From DASUFH01 sp036274645 (GTDB lineage: Bacteria > Acidobacteriota > Terriglobia > 20CM-2-55-15), in contig DASUFH010000192.1 in the NCBI GenBank assembly GCA_036274645.1, positions 1-6,767 of the forward strand: 6,767 nt of DNA. The letters run 5' to 3'. Within the stretch, counting starts at the first letter, position 1. Each line of letters starts with the position of its first letter. The notes beneath the pieces are model-generated. The model worked only from the letters and a program-made list of their open reading frames with translations. It made no database searches and was not told where the DNA came from. This document shows positions 1 through 5,429 of the stretch, piece by piece. Both the position numbers and the translations under genes were made by a program.

Positions 1-399
1 TGCCAGTTCTATGGTCCGGTGGGACGTCGTTGTTTTCAGGTCGTTCATCGGGCCCTCCGAATAGATGAGGTAGTTCCCGCCGACCTCGAATGGAAAGCCG
101 CAATCCCAACCGGGCGTGGTGACCATGACCATCGTGTCGGTTACCCCTTTCCATGTATGCCTGACGCGAACAGTCACGCGTTGGTCAAATGAACTGGGAT
201 CAGGCGTCCATCCCAGCCACTTGCGGATGGCTTGAGCAAAGGTCAGTCTTTCGGTCTTGTTGATGACTTCGCCGCTGAAAACTGCAGACGCTTCCATGAA
301 CTCGGGCTCGGGGATCGGGTGGTAACCGTCGCACGCGTAAGCAGGCATGGACGCGTATCCGGCAAATAGCGCGACCGCTACCAGGATAATGCGACGCAT
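1..399 (-). CDS. Secreted TIMP/NTR-like OB-fold protein, partial (3' end cut by window edge)
   Basis: The first 133 codons are visible; the gene continues past the left edge. Residues 1-22 form a type I signal peptide (MRR start, hydrophobic core IILVAVALFAG, cleavage after AYA), leaving Cys23 as mature N-terminus. There is no lipobox (Ala at -3), so it is probably not a lipoprotein. The mature part matches the pattern of bacterial proteins related to tissue inhibitors of metalloproteinases: EASAVFSGEV (36-45), RVRHTWKGV (78-86), CGFPFEVGGNYLIY (100-113) and a terminal SHRTIEL (126-132). In relatives I remember the last motif usually carries a Cys before RT; here it is Ser-His, so the usual disulfide may be missing. 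The start at 399-397 precedes the signal peptide directly; the upstream GGAA is a weak ribosome binding site. Family assignment rests on remembered motifs; the function of bacterial members is not settled. It reads away from the SnoaL-like gene at 684. Confidence 0.8.
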   Translation of the reverse strand, partial: MRRIILVAVALFAGYASMPAYACDGYHPIPEPEFMEASAVFSGEVINKTERLTFAQAIRKWLGWTPDPSSFDQRVTVRVRHTWKGVTDTMVMVTTPGWDCGFPFEVGGNYLIYSEGPMNDLKTTTSHRTIELA

Positions 400-429
400 A
401 GGATTCCAGACTGCTCACAGGAAGACGAC

Positions 430-642
430 ATGACCCTCTCCACCAGATGCCTGTTCGGACAATTCTCACGGAAATTCTATCGCGCCGGCTATGTTTCTCG
501 CCTCTATAACGGAACAAAGGATCAGAATCTTCTTGCAGCGATGAACGCGCGCCCCGACTCGATCGGACCCTGGGGATGCGTACGTAAGGATTTGCTTCAG
601 GCGCGCGCCACGGTCTATAAGTACGGAGCGGCGGGCCGCTGA
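430..642 (+). CDS. Doubtful small ORF, 70 residues
   Basis: This is an open frame of 70 codons with a fair ribosome binding site, AGGAAG at 419-424, five bases before the ATG. The product is basic, with no signal peptide, no membrane segment and no motif I recognise. Third codon positions show no clear G/C preference, unlike the good genes here, which argues against strong coding selection. It fills most of the spacer between the divergent genes at 399 and 684, so a real gene would leave almost no room for the promoter of the minus-strand neighbour. It is as likely to be chance as a gene. Confidence 0.25.
   Translation: MTLSTRCLFGQFSRKFYRAGYVSRLYNGTKDQNLLAAMNARPDSIGPWGCVRKDLLQARATVYKYGAAGR
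592..621 (+). promoter_or_regulatory. Weak sigma70-type promoter candidate for the SnoaL-like gene
   Basis: A good -10 box, TATAAG at 616-621, lies about 60 bases before the start at 684. The best -35 is TTGCTT at 592-597 with an 18-base gap, matching only the TTG half of the consensus. It overlaps the end of the doubtful ORF at 430-642. Inference from sequence only. Confidence 0.25.
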
Positions 643-671
643 GGCCTGTTTTCGATAGCAGAAATATCAAC

Positions 672-677
672 AAGGGG
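672..677 (+). promoter_or_regulatory. Ribosome binding site that fixes the start at 684
   Basis: AAGGGG ends directly against an in-frame ATG at 678 but six bases before a second in-frame ATG at 684. Only the second spacing allows normal initiation, so the protein starts at 684. Confidence 0.7.
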
Positions 678-683
678 ATGGCC

Positions 684-1271
684 ATGAAACTGAATTCCAT
701 TCGTCACGCAGGCGTCTGGGCGGCCGTATTGGCGCTGTGCTGCGTCGCGCTGGCAAGCGCGCCGGCGGCCCATGCGGAAGAGATGACTGTGCAGTCGTTG
801 ATCGACCGCCAGCTGATTTTGGACCAGATCACGCGTTACTACTACAACTTCGGGAAAGCGGAACGGCAGAGCGAAGAGAGCTTTTATGCCGAGGACGGCG
901 AGTTGATTCTGGGTACGAGGCACTACAAAGGCAGAGAAGGCATCAAGCAGGCTTACAACCGCACTCCCGCAGCCGCTCCAGCTGGTGGAGCTCCTGCCGC
1001 CGGCGCAGCGCCCGCGGCCGCCGCAGCGCCTCCGCGCGAAAGGACCGCTTTCAACGTGACGATCGACAATCCACTGATCATCGTGCACGGCGACACGGCC
1101 ACTTCGCAGGTCATTTTCACCGAATACCGGCAGGAGAAAGCGGGCGATCCGATGAAGATGACGACGCAGGGAAAGGAATACGCCACATGGGTCAAGGTGA
1201 AGGGCCAGTGGCTCTACAAGACCCGTCAGATCGCGAGCGGCAGTAACCCGCCGGAAGGCTGGAAAGAGTAA
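684..1271 (+). CDS. Secreted SnoaL/NTF2-like protein with Ala/Pro-rich insert
   Basis: The product has 195 residues. Residues 1-31 are a signal peptide ending in AHA, with a long Ala/Leu/Val/Cys core, so the protein acts outside the cytoplasm. Residues 38-94 fit the first half of a SnoaL-like NTF2 fold: LIDRQLILDQITRYYYNFG (39-57, first helix), FYAEDGELILG (67-77) and the YKGREGIKQAY helix (81-91). Residues 123-190 fit the second half: FNVTIDNPLIIVHGDTATS (123-141), then strands ending in WVKVKGQWLYKTRQIA. Between the halves, residues 95-117 are almost only Ala, Pro and Gly, a flexible loop not part of the usual fold. SnoaL-like domains include isomerases, dehydratases and many binding proteins; I cannot see a catalytic set that picks one. 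A CDS on the other strand across this span (615-1304) is a mirror of its codon bias. It appears to be transcribed alone, and a hairpin follows at 1313-1352. Confidence 0.88.
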   Translation: MKLNSIRHAGVWAAVLALCCVALASAPAAHAEEMTVQSLIDRQLILDQITRYYYNFGKAERQSEESFYAEDGELILGTRHYKGREGIKQAYNRTPAAAPAGGAPAAGAAPAAAAAPPRERTAFNVTIDNPLIIVHGDTATSQVIFTEYRQEKAGDPMKMTTQGKEYATWVKVKGQWLYKTRQIASGSNPPEGWKE

Positions 1272-1312
1272 GCGACCGGCGCGTCTTATGGTCCGGCGTC
1301 GCAACTATTGTT

Positions 1313-1352
1313 GGGCGCCGGCCATCAGTTCTGCTGCCGATGGTGTGCGCCC
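1313..1352. terminator. Hairpin after the SnoaL-like gene, possible terminator
   Basis: GGGCGC (1313-1318) pairs with GCGCCC (1347-1352) and CCATC (1322-1326) with GATGG (1339-1343), separated by a symmetric 3x3 internal loop and closed by a 12-base loop. It lies 41 bases after the stop at 1271. No T-run follows on the plus strand, so it is not a textbook intrinsic terminator; it could act with Rho or protect a 3' end. The pairing is seen; the role is inferred. Confidence 0.35.
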
Positions 1353-1429
1353 GAGCGTGGCGGGCGGATGCGGATAGTCTTGGCGGCTTCGAGAGAGCCA
1401 ATGGCAGCCATTCTGTAGAAACGATCCAT
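1325..1429 (-). CDS. Candidate 34-residue ORF with good ribosome binding site, or gene remnant
   Basis: The ATG at 1429-1427 is preceded by GAGG (1440-1437) at a seven-base gap, an ideal spacing. The product starts MDRFYRMAAIGSLEAAKTIR and ends after a basic, Pro/His/Gln-rich tail. It resembles the beginning of a longer cytoplasmic protein that has lost the rest, but I recognise no family. The end runs into the hairpin at 1313-1352. A real microprotein and a decayed 5' end are both possible; chance cannot be excluded. Confidence 0.22.
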   Translation of the reverse strand: MDRFYRMAAIGSLEAAKTIRIRPPRSGAHHRQQN

Positions 1430-1611
1430 GAAACTACCTCTATCAGGTCCTACTACTCCTAGCGAAATCAAATGGAAATCAGCTTATGGACCATTCTGGC
1501 TCTGGCCCAATAAGGCCCCCACAACGGCCCGCGCAGATTGACGAAGGCGCGCAGACGACCATAATTGACCTGCAAACGAACCGCCACGAGCGCCTGACCT
1601 GAGGCGAACCG
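1430..1611. other. Non-coding stretch, mostly featureless
   Basis: No convincing gene on either strand. The minus-strand open frames here have no fitting ribosome binding site and mirror the small plus-strand ORF at 1612. The one notable element is the promoter-like pair at 1538-1565. GGCC repeats around 1505-1516 and GCGCAGA copies at 1532 and 1550 are too short to interpret. Confidence 0.5.
1538..1565 (+). promoter_or_regulatory. Sigma70-type promoter candidate for the small membrane ORF
   Basis: TTGACG (1538-1543, five of six consensus bases) and CATAAT (1560-1565, five of six) are separated by 16 bases. Transcription would begin near 1572 and give a leader of about 40 bases containing GAGG at 1601-1604 just before the GTG at 1612. 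This is the best promoter match I found in the window, though such matches also arise by chance. Confidence 0.4.
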
Positions 1612-1707
1612 GTGATACCACGAAGCGAAATGATCAAGAACATTGTTATCTGGAGCCTCTTCATACTGGCGGCTTTCATCCTTTATAGGTACGTCGCCAC
1701 ACACTGA
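1612..1707 (+). CDS. Candidate single-pass membrane microprotein, 31 residues
   Basis: A short frame encodes one hydrophobic helix, IVIWSLFILAAFILY, preceded by Lys/Asn and followed by Arg-Tyr and a short polar tail ending in His. Two starts are possible: GTG at 1612, with GAGG seven bases upstream (31 residues), or ATG at 1630, without a clear ribosome binding site (25 residues). I choose the GTG for its spacing. A promoter candidate lies at 1538-1565. The layout recalls small bacterial membrane peptides or the first helix of a larger lost membrane protein such as FtsH, but no family is identifiable at this length. The same direction and a gap of 56 bases link it to the next short frame at 1764. 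Confidence 0.38.
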   Translation: MIPRSEMIKNIVIWSLFILAAFILYRYVATH

Positions 1708-1763
1708 GACCGGCCACGGCAACGGAATGAGCAGGCCGCCCCGTTTCCACAGGGCAGTTTTTG

Positions 1764-1919
1764 GTGCGCCTTTACCGTCTTGCCCACGCCTTCTTCGCCG
1801 GATTCGCCACGACCGCCTTCTTCACCCAGACGGCCCGCGTGGCGGACACGAATGCGATGGACGTAGCCACCGCTGACTTTCCGTCGCGTCGCTCTGCGGA
1901 TCACAGTCCACGCCGATAA
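1764..1919 (+). pseudogene. Probable truncated remnant of a secreted protein gene
   Basis: A 51-codon frame opens with GTG at 1764 (TTG at 1761 is an alternative); AGGG at 1751-1754 lies nine bases upstream. It begins like a signal peptide: RLYRLAH, then hydrophobic AFFAGFATTAFFTQ, then a possible cleavage near TARVA, followed by DTNAMDVATADF. By my count about four-fifths of the first 34 codons after the start end in G or C, as in real genes here, whereas after residue 36 only about half do, and the tail becomes a run of Arg, Ser and His before TAA. This suggests true coding sequence that breaks near 1870 into noncoding or shifted sequence. It could instead be an intact small secreted peptide. 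No family recognised. Confidence 0.35.
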
Positions 1920-2026
1920 CCAAAGCGGACGCGCTGCGGTAAATTCGGAGTATCTTCCCGGATCTCCTGCTATGCTGCCGTCGGTGCTGATTGTTTGGCA
2001 GAACACTCATTCTTCCGGAGGCGTGT

Positions 2027-4048
2027 ATGAGTCGTTTTCGTGGATTTCTGGCGTTCACGGTCAGCGTGCTTCTGGTCGCGGGAGCCTTCGCGGCCGCGCA
2101 ACAAACGGGCCGGGCCGTGTTCGATCAGGGGCGGGCGCGCAAGACCGCGGGAGATCTGCAGGGCGCGATGGAATCCTTCGAGCAAGTCGTTGCCGAGTTC
2201 GCCGCATCCGACCGGAACTCCGCAGCCAGGGCCCTCCTGGAATTGGGAGAAATCGTCGATTCGCTCGGCCAGACTGGACGAGCCCGCGCCTACTACGATC
2301 GGGTCCGGAATGACTTCAAGGACCAGACGGCCGAAGTGAACATCGCCGCGGAAAGGGTGACGAGAATCGAAACCCGTTCCGGCACGCCTGTGAACGGCGC
2401 CGATCCGAACGCGAGCCCTTCCGGCCCTTTCAAGATCACCATCCGGACACCCAATTCGGACGATTTCTACGGTTTCGCCATTTCACCGGACGGAAAGACA
2501 CTGGTTTTCCAGGTCGCCTCTGCAGACGGAAAGAGACAGCTCTGGCGGCAGGCTGTCGACGCTACGGCGAAGCCCGAACCGATTGCCGGCACGGAAGGCG
2601 CGAGCACGACCTCGTTCCCGTTCTTTTCTCCCGACGGAAAAACCGTCGGTTTCTTCGCGAGGCAAAAGGTCTGGGTGGTCGATCTCACCGGTGGAACGCC
2701 GAAGGCTCTGACGGACGCCCCCAACTTCTGGGGCGCCGACTGGAAAGACCAGTCGATCATCATGAGCACCCAGAACCGTGGCTCCGTCCAACTCCTCGAC
2801 GATGGAAGGCTGCGCCCCATAACGACTGCGACAGGCTACCTGCTGAATCCCAGGTTCATCGACAATCGCCTGTTCATGTTCTATCAGAGAGACAACGGTG
2901 GCTTCGGGAAGATCGAAGTCGGATCGATTGACGGTCAGCCCGGCGCCGCCAGAGGCCTCCCCACCGCGCACGCCGCGGCTTTTACGCAGGGACACATCGT
3001 GTTTGTAGCCCGGACGGGAACGCTGAATGCCGTGCGCTTCGATCCGGCGCAATTGACGGCGAACGGAGCGCCGGTCGTTCTGGCGGAACGTGTCGGCCGC
3101 GAGGACCGCCTCGCCGGAGTGGCGACGTTTTCGGTGTCCGCCGCCGGACCGATCGCCTACCGCGAAGCCGCGCTCTCGAAGAAGCAGATGCTCTGGATGG
3201 ATCGCAACGGGGATCTCGTCGGCACGATGGGACCGGCGGATGACGGGTCGATCGGAAGCCCGCGCGTTTCTCCGGACGGCCGGGTTGTCCTCTTCTTCAA
3301 ACAGGTGGGAACGCCGATGGGCAGTGTCTGGGCCATCGATGGAGACACCGGAGCCTCGCGCATGCTGCAGAACAACTCCGCCAATGCGATCTGGGCCACC
3401 GGCGACCGGATCGTCTTCTCCACCCTGCGAAACGCCATTCCCGCGCTCAACGTCCAGCCGGCCAGCGCCATCAGCGGCGCCGCTCAATTCATGGCCACGA
3501 ACGGCCCGGCGTTCCCCGAAGACATGGCGCCGAATGGCGCCCTGCTCTACCGCGCCGGAACTGGCGGCGGCGCAACCGGGGGTGGAGATCTTCTCGTCCT
3601 GCCTCCGAACCAGACCACGCCCGTGATGGTTGCGCAAACGCGGGCGGCTGAACGCAACGCGCGGTTCTCGCCGGATGGAAACTGGATCGCCTACCAGTCG
3701 GACGAGAGCGGACAGCCCGAGGTTTACGTTCAGCCGTTTCCGGGAACGACCGCGCAACGGCAACGGGTGTCGCTTGGCGGCGGGACCAGTCCGCAGTGGG
3801 GCCGCAAAGGACGCGAACTGTATTTCGTTTCAGCCAACAACCGATTGATGGTCGTGACGGCCGAGACCGGCGCGAATGGAGATCAGAAAACCATCGAGTT
3901 CGGCACACCGAAGCCGCTGTTCCCGTCTCCGCTTCCGCCGGGCGCCGAGTACGATACGGCGAAAGACGGGGATCGCTTCTTGATCGTTGCGCCGGTTGAG
4001 GAGACACCGCCGATCATCGTGCTGTCGAACTGGCAGACAGAAAGGTAA
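2027..4048 (+). CDS. Secreted TPR / TolB-like (PD40) beta-propeller protein
   Basis: The product has 673 residues. I chose ATG 2027 because GGAGG (2017-2021) lies five bases before it and a signal peptide follows at once; the frame opens upstream at a TTG (1991) without these. Residues 1-24 are the signal peptide, cleaved after AFAAA. Residues 27-110 are helical tetratricopeptide repeats (ARKTAGDLQGAMESFEQVV and LGEIVDSLGQTGRARAYYD). From about 140 to the end it is a beta-propeller of PD40/WD40-like blades, with SPDG turns at 153-156, 201-204, 415-418 and 548-551. The last 120 residues (EVYVQPFPG, SPQWGRKGRELYF, PLFPSPL, YDTAKDGDRFLIV, IIVLSNW) match the C-terminal propeller of acidobacterial Ser/Thr protein kinases. 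No kinase domain or transmembrane helix follows the signal peptide, so this is an exported version, presumably binding proteins or ligands in the periplasm. TolB itself is shorter and lacks the TPR part. Neighbours give no further hint of a partner. Confidence 0.88.
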   Translation: MSRFRGFLAFTVSVLLVAGAFAAAQQTGRAVFDQGRARKTAGDLQGAMESFEQVVAEFAASDRNSAARALLELGEIVDSLGQTGRARAYYDRVRNDFKDQTAEVNIAAERVTRIETRSGTPVNGADPNASPSGPFKITIRTPNSDDFYGFAISPDGKTLVFQVASADGKRQLWRQAVDATAKPEPIAGTEGASTTSFPFFSPDGKTVGFFARQKVWVVDLTGGTPKALTDAPNFWGADWKDQSIIMSTQNRGSVQLLDDGRLRPITTATGYLLNPRFIDNRLFMFYQRDNGGFGKIEVGSIDGQPGAARGLPTAHAAAFTQGHIVFVARTGTLNAVRFDPAQLTANGAPVVLAERVGREDRLAGVATFSVSAAGPIAYREAALSKKQMLWMDRNGDLVGTMGPADDGSIGSPRVSPDGRVVLFFKQVGTPMGSVWAIDGDTGASRMLQNNSANAIWATGDRIVFSTLRNAIPALNVQPASAISGAAQFMATNGPAFPEDMAPNGALLYRAGTGGGATGGGDLLVLPPNQTTPVMVAQTRAAERNARFSPDGNWIAYQSDESGQPEVYVQPFPGTTAQRQRVSLGGGTSPQWGRKGRELYFVSANNRLMVVTAETGANGDQKTIEFGTPKPLFPSPLPPGAEYDTAKDGDRFLIVAPVEETPPIIVLSNWQTER

Positions 4049-4175
4049 CTGGTCCTCATGAAGCATCGAAGCGGGATGGAAAGTGTGTTCCGCCGAATGA
4101 GAACGCGATGAAGTCGTGGCCGCGACAGCCGGTGGGATCTGGCAGCGCCGTCTCCCGCCGGCCGGCTACGACCAC
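4049..4175. other. Short convergent spacer without clear terminator
   Basis: This lies between the 3' ends of the propeller gene and the CigR-like gene. The only symmetric element is a loop-free ten-base GC palindrome at 4158-4167, which cannot fold as a hairpin alone. I see no T-run terminator on either strand. Confidence 0.5.
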
Positions 4176-4628
4176 TCAGAGAACGTTGGCAACGATGTCG
4201 AGGATTTTGTTCGATCCTTTGTCGGTCAGGATAACTGAGCCCGAAATGATTATCCGTCGGCGCCCATCCGGCAATCGGGGCAATCGGGCTTCAAGATCTC
4301 TCGGCAACGGCTGAACTTTCTTTTCCAGACCTGGCGGCAAGCTGCCGTTCCGTTGCAGTTGCTTTTCGAGACCCGGGGGCAACTTTTCCTTCTTCGCCAG
4401 GCCCGGCGGCAATCCGCTTAAGTTGCGTTTGTTGGAAAACCATTCGCGAATGATTCGTACTTCGCTGTTTGTAAAGACGACGCCTGCCTGGATTTCAACC
4501 TGCTTTGATGAAGCGCCCTGGTCCCGCCCCGCCCCTCGTCCCCCCTTGCCTCTACCCTGCGGCGGGGCTCCCGCGCAAACACCACAAAGAACAAAGACAG
4601 CAACAACTGCGCCGATCCGGCTCTTCAT
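4176..4628 (-). CDS. Secreted CigR/RcnB-like LPPGL-repeat protein
   Basis: The product has 150 residues. A signal peptide (residues 1-21, MKSR then a Val/Ala/Leu core, cleavage near CAGA) is followed by a Gly/Arg/Lys-rich linker (25-42). Residues 44-68 include EVRIIREWF, a short helix typical of the group. Then come three LPPGL motifs at 73-77, 83-87 and 97-101, each followed by charged residues (AKK, EKQ, EKK), and LPRDLEARLPRLPDGRRR (108-125). The end, IIISGSVILTDKGSNKILDIV, is the strand pair that closes the RcnB-like domain. The order of elements is that of proteins named anti-virulence regulator CigR family, related to E. coli RcnB, a periplasmic protein involved in nickel/cobalt homeostasis. 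The usual Tyr after PDG is Arg here. Start: ATG 4628, with AGGAGG (4640-4635) at a six-base gap, very strong. A role in metal handling is not shown, since no efflux or sensor gene lies nearby. Confidence 0.85.
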   Translation of the reverse strand: MKSRIGAVVAVFVLCGVCAGAPPQGRGKGGRGAGRDQGASSKQVEIQAGVVFTNSEVRIIREWFSNKRNLSGLPPGLAKKEKLPPGLEKQLQRNGSLPPGLEKKVQPLPRDLEARLPRLPDGRRRIIISGSVILTDKGSNKILDIVANVL

Positions 4629-4749
4629 AGCGACCCTCCTGGTCTGAAATTGCCCTGAAAGCCTCTCTCCAGGTCATCGCGTTTGCAACGGACCTCGACA
4701 GGAATTCTGACAAGTTGCGGGAATCCAGAAGGATAGAGACGACGTTTCG

Positions 4750-4762
4750 CTGGGTCTCCCAG
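4750..4762. repeat. Small hairpin, first of a cluster of three
   Basis: CTGGG (4750-4754) pairs with CCCAG (4758-4762) across a three-base TCT loop. It is short enough to occur by chance and is of interest only because of its neighbours at 4780 and 4817. Confidence 0.45.
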
Positions 4763-4779
4763 TTCGCTTTTGATCGAAC

Positions 4780-4799
4780 CGCCCCCTGACCCTGGGGCG
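4780..4799. repeat. GC-rich hairpin, second of the cluster
   Basis: CGCCCC (4780-4785) pairs perfectly with GGGGCG (4794-4799) across an eight-base loop. No T-run follows on either strand, so a terminator role is not supported by sequence alone. Confidence 0.5.
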
Positions 4800-4816
4800 C
4801 GCCACCTTGCCGGGGG

Positions 4817-4855
4817 AATTCAGGCGAAGCGTATACAGGATGATTCGCCTGAATT
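4817..4855. repeat. Perfect 12-bp inverted repeat with 15-base loop
   Basis: AATTCAGGCGAA at 4817-4828 is exactly repeated in inverse orientation as TTCGCCTGAATT at 4844-4855; the 15-base spacer holds the palindrome GTATAC. A 12-bp perfect match at this distance is unlikely by chance. It lies about 190 bases upstream of each flanking gene start. It may be a two-site operator, an RNA hairpin in a leader, or a relic of a small repeat element. It lacks the flanking T-run of an intrinsic terminator. Confidence 0.75.
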
Positions 4856-5032
4856 GGGCGGCGTAGCTATCTCGGTCTCGCGGCCGTTCATCCCTTTTTC
4901 GAGGTGAAGCCATTCTTTACAGAGTGGCGTGGCGCTTTCGGAGGTGACTACTCGATTCGAGACTCGGCCCCGAACAAAACAGCCGCAAAACGTTCGCGCG
5001 AAAGCGAGCGATGCAAGAAGTAAAATGCCCGC

Positions 5033-5038
5033 AGGAGG
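5033..5038 (+). promoter_or_regulatory. Ribosome binding site that fixes the start at 5047
   Basis: AGGAGG lies eight bases before ATG 5047. The frame is open upstream to ATG 5011, but that start lacks such a site and would add a polar stretch before the membrane helix; ATG 5056 is too far downstream. Confidence 0.7.
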
Positions 5039-5046
5039 TGAAGCGG

Positions 5047-5403
5047 ATGGACTCCATGCCTAAGAAACGAAAGTGGACCGTTTTGATCGCCGTCGTCTTC
5101 ATTGCCGTGGCGCTCGCTTACGCTACTCACACTTACGAGGAACGCCAGGCTTACAAAGCCGGCGCGTATATTGGAAGGGCCGCTTTCACAACCGCAGACT
5201 ACCAGGATCGGCATTGCCTCAGCCGCCACGCGGATTGCGAAGTTCACGACCTGAACGACGACCGAACCATGGAAGATGCCATGGCTTCGGCCAACATCAT
5301 TCCTGCACTCGCTGATTCGACGGCCCTTCACTCGGGCTTTCGAGACGGTTGGAGGGAGGCAAGAACAGCAGCGTTTTCCAACAGACCAGAACCTCTTCAG
5401 TAG
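5047..5403 (+). CDS. Small membrane-anchored protein of unknown function
   Basis: The product has 118 residues. A basic N-terminus (PKKRKW, 5-10) precedes one hydrophobic helix, TVLIAVVFIAVALAYAT (11-27), either an uncleaved anchor or a signal peptide, with the bulk outside. The exported part has a Gly/Tyr/Arg pattern, YKAGAYIGRAAF (36-47), echoed near the end by HSGFRDGWREAR (95-106); both may be short helices of the same kind. Two Cys six residues apart, in CLSRHADC (57-64), could form a disulfide or, with the nearby His residues, bind a metal. I do not recognise the family. It diverges from the CigR-like gene over a long spacer and is probably transcribed alone; a hairpin follows directly after the TAG. 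Confidence 0.72.
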   Translation: MDSMPKKRKWTVLIAVVFIAVALAYATHTYEERQAYKAGAYIGRAAFTTADYQDRHCLSRHADCEVHDLNDDRTMEDAMASANIIPALADSTALHSGFRDGWREARTAAFSNRPEPLQ

Positions 5404-5406
5404 CGA

Positions 5407-5429
5407 CTCGGATTGGCGCACAGTCCGAG
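5407..5429. terminator. Hairpin directly after the stop of the small membrane protein gene
   Basis: Bases 5407-5414 (CTCGGATT) pair with 5422-5429 (AGTCCGAG) in eight pairs including one G-U, around a seven-base loop. It begins four bases after the TAG at 5401-5403. No T-run follows, so termination is a guess from position. Confidence 0.4.

Larger units (their letters stand above)
4629..5046. other. Divergent spacer with a cluster of inverted repeats, no gene
   Basis: The 418 bases between the diverging CigR-like gene and the small membrane protein hold both 5' regions. Open frames on the minus strand (4674-4913, 4917-5102) lack ribosome binding sites and recognisable content. Three inverted repeats sit within 106 bases: 4750-4762, 4780-4799 and 4817-4855. 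I did not find a promoter with two good boxes for either gene. Confidence 0.6.

Noticed and set aside
200..700. 166-codon minus-strand open frame overlapping the TIMP-like gene
   Set aside because: It overlaps a better-supported frame on the same strand that has a signal peptide and family motifs; its product is Arg/Ser-rich.
615..1304. 229-codon minus-strand open frame opposite the SnoaL-like gene
   Set aside because: It covers the whole of a gene with signal peptide, ribosome binding site and family motifs; its product is Arg-rich without any domain. Long antisense frames are common in GC-rich genes.
2483..3763. 426-codon minus-strand open frame inside the propeller gene
   Set aside because: The product is an Arg/Gly/His-rich mixture with no motif, while the plus strand encodes clear PD40 blades throughout.
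3489..4007. 172-codon minus-strand frame at the end of the propeller gene
   Set aside because: It lies entirely opposite the most conserved part of the propeller protein; composition is that of an antisense shadow.
2027..4048. Annotation as TolB of the Tol-Pal system
   Set aside because: TolB is about 430 residues with a different N-terminal domain and sits beside tolA/pal; here TPR repeats precede the propeller and no Tol-Pal gene is near.
4158..4167. Ten-base GC palindrome in the convergent spacer
   Set aside because: It has no loop and is common in GC-rich DNA; not enough for a terminator or operator call.
4674..4913. 79-codon minus-strand frame in the divergent spacer
   Set aside because: No ribosome binding site; it runs through all three inverted repeats and its product is basic and featureless.
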